Assembly: GCA_023230125.1 (NCBI GenBank)
Contig: JALNXZ010000001.1
Location: 1 to 27,052 of the forward strand
DNA length: 27,052 nt
Reading direction: 5' to 3'
Source of the DNA: Bacteroidales bacterium
Lineage (GTDB): Bacteria; Bacteroidota; Bacteroidia; Bacteroidales; UBA1402
Shown: one piece after another, positions 23,296 through 27,052 of the stretch
Position numbering within the stretch: the first letter of the stretch is position 1
How the letters are laid out: each line of letters opens with the position of its first letter
The notes under the pieces: model-generated
Databases searched by the model: none
Told to the model about the DNA's origin: nothing
The model's input: only the letters and a program-made list of their open reading frames with translations
Made by a program: the position numbers and the translations under genes

Positions 23296-24120
23296 TTATT
23301 TTAATTGGGCCAGATAACCGGCCATTTCTTCTTGTAACTTGATAGCTTCAGTTTGAGCGCAGACTGCAAAGTCTTTACCTTTGCCTGCATAGATGATTTG
23401 GCGAGAAGAGTTGACGAGCAAACCGCATTGGTCATTCATACCATATTTGACTACTTCGGCCAGGCTTCCACCCTGAGCACCGATACCTGGAACCAACAGA
23501 AAATGGTTGGGAACCACTTTTCGGATGTCGGCAAACATGCTGCCTTGTGTTGCTCCGACTACGTACATCATCTGTTCGTCAGTAGCCCACGCTCTTGATT
23601 TTTTCAGGACCTTTTCATAAAGCCTTTCTCCCTGTGCGTCTGTTGTCAGTTGGAAGTCTTGTGATCCTTTGTTGGAGGTCAATGCCAGTAGGATGACCCA
23701 TTTCCCTTTATAAGTGAGGAATGGTTTCACGCTATCCTCACCCATGTATGGTGCAACAGTCACGGCATCAAAAGGAAGGTCTTCAAAGAAACCGCGGGCG
23801 TACATTTCAGAAGTGTTTCCGATATCGCCGCGTTTGGCATCGGATATGATGAATTGTTCAGGATATTTTTCGCGAATGTAGCGGATGGTCTTTTCAAGGG
23901 CACTCCAGCCCTTCAAGCCCATGCATTCATAAAAAGCCATATTCGGTTTGTAGGCGACACAATAAGCAGCCGTGGCGTCGATGATAGCCTTGTTGAAAGA
24001 AAAAATCGGATTTTCTTCATTGATAAGATGTGTCGGAATTTTTTTAATATCGGTATCCAGTCCCACGCACAAGAATGATCTCTTATGCATAATCTGTTCA
24101 AAGAGTTCTTGTTTATTCAT
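23296..24120 (-). CDS. pyrF: Orotidine 5'-phosphate decarboxylase, type 2
   Basis: Final step of UMP synthesis: decarboxylates OMP. With the ATG at 24120 (MNKQELFEQIMHKRSFLCVG) the protein has 274 residues, the normal size for the longer, actinobacterial/Bacteroidota-type PyrF. An upstream in-frame ATG at 24150 would add ten residues and is less likely. Key motifs are CVGLDTDIKKIP (18-29), the catalytic SDAKRGDIGNTSEMYA (93-108, with Lys96 in the D-K-D array), APYMGEDS (123-130) and LVPGIGAQGG near the phosphate site. It lies between prfA (72-base gap) and the HD hydrolase (one-base gap). Confidence 0.96.
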   Translation of the reverse strand: MNKQELFEQIMHKRSFLCVGLDTDIKKIPTHLINEENPIFSFNKAIIDATAAYCVAYKPNMAFYECMGLKGWSALEKTIRYIREKYPEQFIISDAKRGDIGNTSEMYARGFFEDLPFDAVTVAPYMGEDSVKPFLTYKGKWVILLALTSNKGSQDFQLTTDAQGERLYEKVLKKSRAWATDEQMMYVVGATQGSMFADIRKVVPNHFLLVPGIGAQGGSLAEVVKYGMNDQCGLLVNSSRQIIYAGKGKDFAVCAQTEAIKLQEEMAGYLAQLK

Positions 24121-24192
24121 GATTTTCCAAATTAAATATTTATTTTGCAATCACATTCATATCGCAATCTTGGAACTGCGTCTGATTATGAA

Positions 24193-25278
24193 TTATAGTT
24201 CACTCTCTTTTAGCCTTTCAGTATTTTCTGCAATAATCAGTTGGTCGAGAATGGCCTGAATGTCACCACCCATGAAAGCTGACAGGTTATATATGGTGAA
24301 GTTGATGCGGTGATCGGTAATACGCCCTTGCGGGTAATTGTAGGTGCGGATTTTGGCAGAACGGTCACCGGTGGAAACCATTGTTTTACGTTTGGCGCCT
24401 ATTTCATCCAGATATTTCTGATGCTCTACGTTATAAATACGAGAACGGAGTTCTATCATGGCTTTTTCCTTGTTCTTGTGCCAGGATTTTTCATCCTGAC
24501 ATTGTACCGAAATCCCGGAAGGAATGTGTACCAGACGGATGGCCGAGTAGGTGGTGTTGACCGATTGTCCGCCAGCTCCTGATGAACAAAATGTATCCAC
24601 CCGGATATCTGATTCTTTGATTTCAACGTCAAATTCTTCAGCTTCCGGCAGTACCGCCACTGTAGCTGCGGATGTGTGGACGCGTCCCTGAGTTTCGGTG
24701 GCCGGCACACGCTGAACGCGGTGAACGCCTGACTCATATTTCATGATTCCATATACGTTATCTCCGCTTACGGTGAAAATAACTTCCTTATATCCTCCGG
24801 AGGTGCCTTCGCTGATGGAGGTTACTTCGACCTTCCAACCTTTGCTTTCGCAGTATTTGGCATACATCTTGAAAAGGTCGCCGGCAAAAATAGCGGCTTC
24901 GTCTCCGCCTGTTCCGCCGCGGATTTCCACAATGGCATTCTTGGCATCTTCGGGATCGGCAGGGACGAGTAATAGTTTGATTTTTTCCTCTAGGTCAGGA
25001 ATTTTGCTTTGACTTTCATCCAGCTCTTCTTTGGCCATGCCACGAATGTCGGAATCACTTTCGTTTTCCAACAATTCTTTGGCATCATCAATGTTTTGGA
25101 GCAGACCGCGATATTCTTTTTGGGCTTCGGCAATCTTCTCCAAATCGTGGTATTCCTTGTTTAATTTTACAAAACGCTTCATGTCCGCAAGAACCACCGG
25201 ATCTGTAATCAGGGTGGATACTTCCATGAATCGGTTATGTAAACCTTCTAATTTTTCAAGTAATGTACTTTCTGCCAT
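24193..25278 (-). CDS. prfA: Peptide chain release factor 1
   Basis: Recognises UAA and UAG stop codons and triggers peptide release on the ribosome. The 361-residue protein shows an N-terminal helical domain (about 1-100), the RF1-specific stop-codon tripeptide PAT (192-194, in RVQRVPATETQGR) and the catalytic GGQ at 236-238 (SSGAGGQSVN). The PAT tripeptide excludes RF2, which carries SPF. It starts 17 bases after the purM-like stop; prmC, which methylates the GGQ glutamine, is not in view. Normal in length and motifs. Confidence 0.97.
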   Translation of the reverse strand: MAESTLLEKLEGLHNRFMEVSTLITDPVVLADMKRFVKLNKEYHDLEKIAEAQKEYRGLLQNIDDAKELLENESDSDIRGMAKEELDESQSKIPDLEEKIKLLLVPADPEDAKNAIVEIRGGTGGDEAAIFAGDLFKMYAKYCESKGWKVEVTSISEGTSGGYKEVIFTVSGDNVYGIMKYESGVHRVQRVPATETQGRVHTSAATVAVLPEAEEFDVEIKESDIRVDTFCSSGAGGQSVNTTYSAIRLVHIPSGISVQCQDEKSWHKNKEKAMIELRSRIYNVEHQKYLDEIGAKRKTMVSTGDRSAKIRTYNYPQGRITDHRINFTIYNLSAFMGGDIQAILDQLIIAENTERLKESEL

Positions 25279-25295
25279 AGATCGGATGAAGCTGA

Positions 25296-26462
25296 TTAAT
25301 AGTTAAATATGCCGAATTCGCTTTTGATGGTCAGGCAGGCCTTGTCGGCGGTTTCTACTTTGCCGATGATTTTGGCTTCTATGCCAAGGCTTTCTGCGAT
25401 TTCAATGACTTTGGCTGCGTTTTCGGGTGTGAGGTAAACTTCGAGGCGATGTCCCATGTTGAATACCTTGTACATTTCCTTCCAATCCGTACCTGATTGT
25501 TTTTGAATCAGCTTGAATAAGGGGGGTACAGGAAAGAGATTGTCTTTGATGATGTGCAGATTTTCCACAAAGTGGAGAATCTTGGTTTGGGCACCTCCTG
25601 AGCAATGAACCATTCCATGAATGTCTTTTCTCATGATATCCAGCAACTTTTTGACAAAAGGAGCGTAAGTGCGGGTGGGAGAGAGTACCAGTTTCCCTGC
25701 ATCTAGCGGACTACCTTCTACGGTATCGGTCAATTTCTTTTTTCCTGAATAAATAAGTTCGTCAGGTACGCCAGCATCGAAACTTTCAGGATATTTTTCG
25801 GCTAAATATTTGGCAAATACGTCGTGTCTGGCAGAAGTCAATCCGTTGCTGCCCATGCCGCCGTTATATTCTTTTTCATAGATGGCTTGTCCGTATGATG
25901 CCAAAGCAACGATAACGTCACCGTCTGTGATGTTGGCGTTGTTGATGACATCGCTGCGTTTCATTCTGCAAGTGACTGTGCTGTCCACGATGATGGTACG
26001 GACCAAATCGCCGACATCAGCTGTTTCACCTCCTGTGGCATAAACGCCGACACCCATTTCGCGCAATTCGGCCAGCAACTCATCTGTACCGTTGATGATG
26101 GCGGAGATGACTTCGCCCGGAATCAATAATTTGTTTCTCCCGATGGTGGAGGATACCAATATATTGTCTACGGCACCCACACAAAGCAGGTCATCAATGT
26201 TCATGATCAGTGCATCCTGAGCAATGCCTTTCCATACAGAGAGATCTCCGGTTTCTTTCCAGTAAAGGTAGGCCAGTGAAGATTTCGTGCCGGCTCCGTC
26301 TGCATGCATGATGTTGCAGTAATCGGGGTCTCCACCCAAGATATCAGGGATGATTTTGCAAAAAGCTTTTGGGAACAATCCTTTGTCAATATTCTTGATG
26401 GCATTGTGTACGTCTTCTTTTGATGCTGAAACACCTCGCATCATATACCTTTGGTCGCTCAT
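25296..26462 (-). CDS. purM: Phosphoribosylformylglycinamidine cyclo-ligase-like protein (AIR synthase family)
   Basis: AIR synthase closes the imidazole ring in purine synthesis, using ATP and FGAM. The 388-residue protein, longer than the roughly 345 of E. coli PurM, keeps IMHADGAGTKSSLAY (51-65), NIDDLLCVGA (88-97), YATGGETADVGD (141-152), GMGSNGLTSAR (202-212) and FNMGHRLEV. The ATP-site stretch HITGGG is replaced by VHCSGGAQTK (285-294). These changes make it a divergent PurM; the position beside purC and its family length in Bacteroidota favour true PurM function, but a related PurM-fold enzyme cannot be excluded. I begin at 26462 (MSDQRYMMRG), not 26489, because the -7 element at 26494-26487 overlaps the longer start. 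Confidence 0.82.
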   Translation of the reverse strand: MSDQRYMMRGVSASKEDVHNAIKNIDKGLFPKAFCKIIPDILGGDPDYCNIMHADGAGTKSSLAYLYWKETGDLSVWKGIAQDALIMNIDDLLCVGAVDNILVSSTIGRNKLLIPGEVISAIINGTDELLAELREMGVGVYATGGETADVGDLVRTIIVDSTVTCRMKRSDVINNANITDGDVIVALASYGQAIYEKEYNGGMGSNGLTSARHDVFAKYLAEKYPESFDAGVPDELIYSGKKKLTDTVEGSPLDAGKLVLSPTRTYAPFVKKLLDIMRKDIHGMVHCSGGAQTKILHFVENLHIIKDNLFPVPPLFKLIQKQSGTDWKEMYKVFNMGHRLEVYLTPENAAKVIEIAESLGIEAKIIGKVETADKACLTIKSEFGIFNY

Positions 26463-26486
26463 ACTTATGTGATTTTTTAGGTCTTG

Positions 26487-26494
26487 CAAAGATA
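26487..26494 (-). promoter_or_regulatory. Promoter -7 element of the purM-prfA-pyrF-HD transcript
   Basis: Minus-strand TATCTTTG matches TAnnTTTG exactly, 24 bases ahead of the ATG at 26462 and directly after the purC terminator. No -33 TTTG is visible, since that position lies within the hairpin. Confidence 0.5.
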
Positions 26495-26533
26495 TGAAAA
26501 AATAACAAAAGGCGGCCCGTTCGGGACAGCCTT
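26495..26533 (-). terminator. Terminator of purC
   Basis: Minus-strand hairpin: 26529-26533 pairs with 26509-26513 (AAGGC/GCCTT), with an inner CCC/GGG stem; a T-rich tail follows, complementary to 26495-26510. It lies 31 bases past the purC stop. Confidence 0.65.
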
Positions 26534-26564
26534 GTTGTTAAAAAAATCGGAGGGCAATTTCGTA

Positions 26565-27052
26565 TTATTTTATCAGAAATGCTGTCACATTCTTTTCGAT
26601 GCGTTCGGCCAGGTTATCGAGATCAGCCTTGACGAAATTCTCTCCGACAATGTTTTCGTACAATTCGATGTAACGTTCAGAGACGCTTGCGCAGTATTCC
26701 GGAGTCATGACAGGCACTTTTTGACCTTCTTTTCCCTGAAAGTTATTTTCGATGAGCCACTGACGAACAAATTCTTTGGAGAGTTGTTTTTGAGATTCGT
26801 TTTTTGCCAGTTTTTCAGTATAGCCTTTAGCGTAGAAATAACGGGAAGAGTCCGGGGTGTGGATTTCATCCATCAGGATGATTTCACCGTTCTTTTTTCC
26901 AAATTCGTATTTGGTGTCGACCAGAATCAGTCCTTTTTCTGTTGCCATCTCGCAGCCACGTTGGTAAATGGCGTGGGTGTATTTTTCCAGCTTTTCGTAT
27001 TCTTCTTTGCTGACGATGCCCTGAGCGATGATATCTTCTTTGGAAATGTCTT
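26565..27052 (-). CDS. purC: SAICAR synthetase, C-terminal part (partial)
   Basis: PurC joins aspartate to CAIR in purine synthesis, with ATP. The reading frame is open from the right edge and ends at 26565, covering about 161 residues. The visible part starts DISKEDIIAQGIVSKEEY and continues through RGCEMATEKGLILVDTKYEFG (the VDTKYEFG motif), then LMDEIHTPDSSRYFY, in which the D-E-x-x-T-P-D-S-S-R/Y stretch binds aspartate and CAIR. The ATP-binding N-terminal domain lies outside the window. A terminator separates it from purM. Confidence 0.95.
   Translation of the reverse strand, partial: DISKEDIIAQGIVSKEEYEKLEKYTHAIYQRGCEMATEKGLILVDTKYEFGKKNGEIILMDEIHTPDSSRYFYAKGYTEKLAKNESQKQLSKEFVRQWLIENNFQGKEGQKVPVMTPEYCASVSERYIELYENIVGENFVKADLDNLAERIEKNVTAFLIK

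Noticed and set aside
1..27052. CRISPR array, tRNA or rRNA genes, phage or integron parts
   Set aside because: No regularly spaced repeats, no tRNA-like cloverleaf or rRNA stretches, no integrase or recombinase motifs were seen on either strand by reading; a formal tRNA/Rfam scan was not possible.

Overview
The window looks like ordinary chromosome of a Bacteroidales bacterium (phylum Bacteroidota). The evidence: a fused LpxC-FabZ protein; a lipoprotein of the Bacteroidales-type DUF4827 family; start codons without Shine-Dalgarno sequences; and upstream regions that repeatedly carry the Bacteroidota promoter pattern (TTTG, about 19-20 bases, then TAnnTTTG). A two-subunit B12-dependent methylmalonyl-CoA mutase fits a succinate/propionate fermenter. 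I cannot name the genus. I see no phage, plasmid, transposon, CRISPR or tRNA signal, and base composition looks even throughout.

Layout. 1-675 is the N-terminal part of recJ on the minus strand, running off the left edge. From 945 to 12624 all genes read on the plus strand: a Sua5/TsaC tRNA-modification enzyme, a polyprenyl-phosphate sugar transferase, a CLC chloride protein with CBS domains, fmt, an ECF sigma factor, a previously unlisted 55-residue basic small protein, rpe, a ComEC-like membrane protein, an NrnA-like DHH phosphoesterase, a DUF4827 lipoprotein and glmM. Many have their own promoter, so this half is mostly single-gene units. Two strong hairpins (12641-12730) separate it from the minus-strand half.

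The minus-strand half, in transcription order from the right, is: purC (start outside the window), a terminator, then purM-like, prfA, pyrF and an HD-domain hydrolase. A new promoter then drives lpxD, lpxC-fabZ, lpxA, a pRiA4b ORF-3-like acidic protein and miaA. mutA-mutB form a separate two-gene operon. lpxD, lpxC-fabZ and lpxA together give the early steps of lipid A synthesis plus a fatty-acid dehydratase; purC and purM belong to purine synthesis, pyrF to pyrimidine synthesis, and prfA, fmt, sua5 and miaA to translation.

No undescribed multi-gene system stands out. The best leads are the 55-residue basic ORF after an ECF sigma factor that lacks an adjacent anti-sigma gene, with a 13-bp hairpin ending at its start codon; two cysteine clusters in the non-catalytic MutA subunit; a CLC protein with Val at the internal proton-glutamate position; a ComEC without its usual C-terminal hydrolase domain; and a pair of related hairpins flanking sua5. 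Four start codons (sua5, sigma factor, nrnA, purM) are placed downstream of the longest possible start because promoter-like elements lie inside or downstream of the longer versions.
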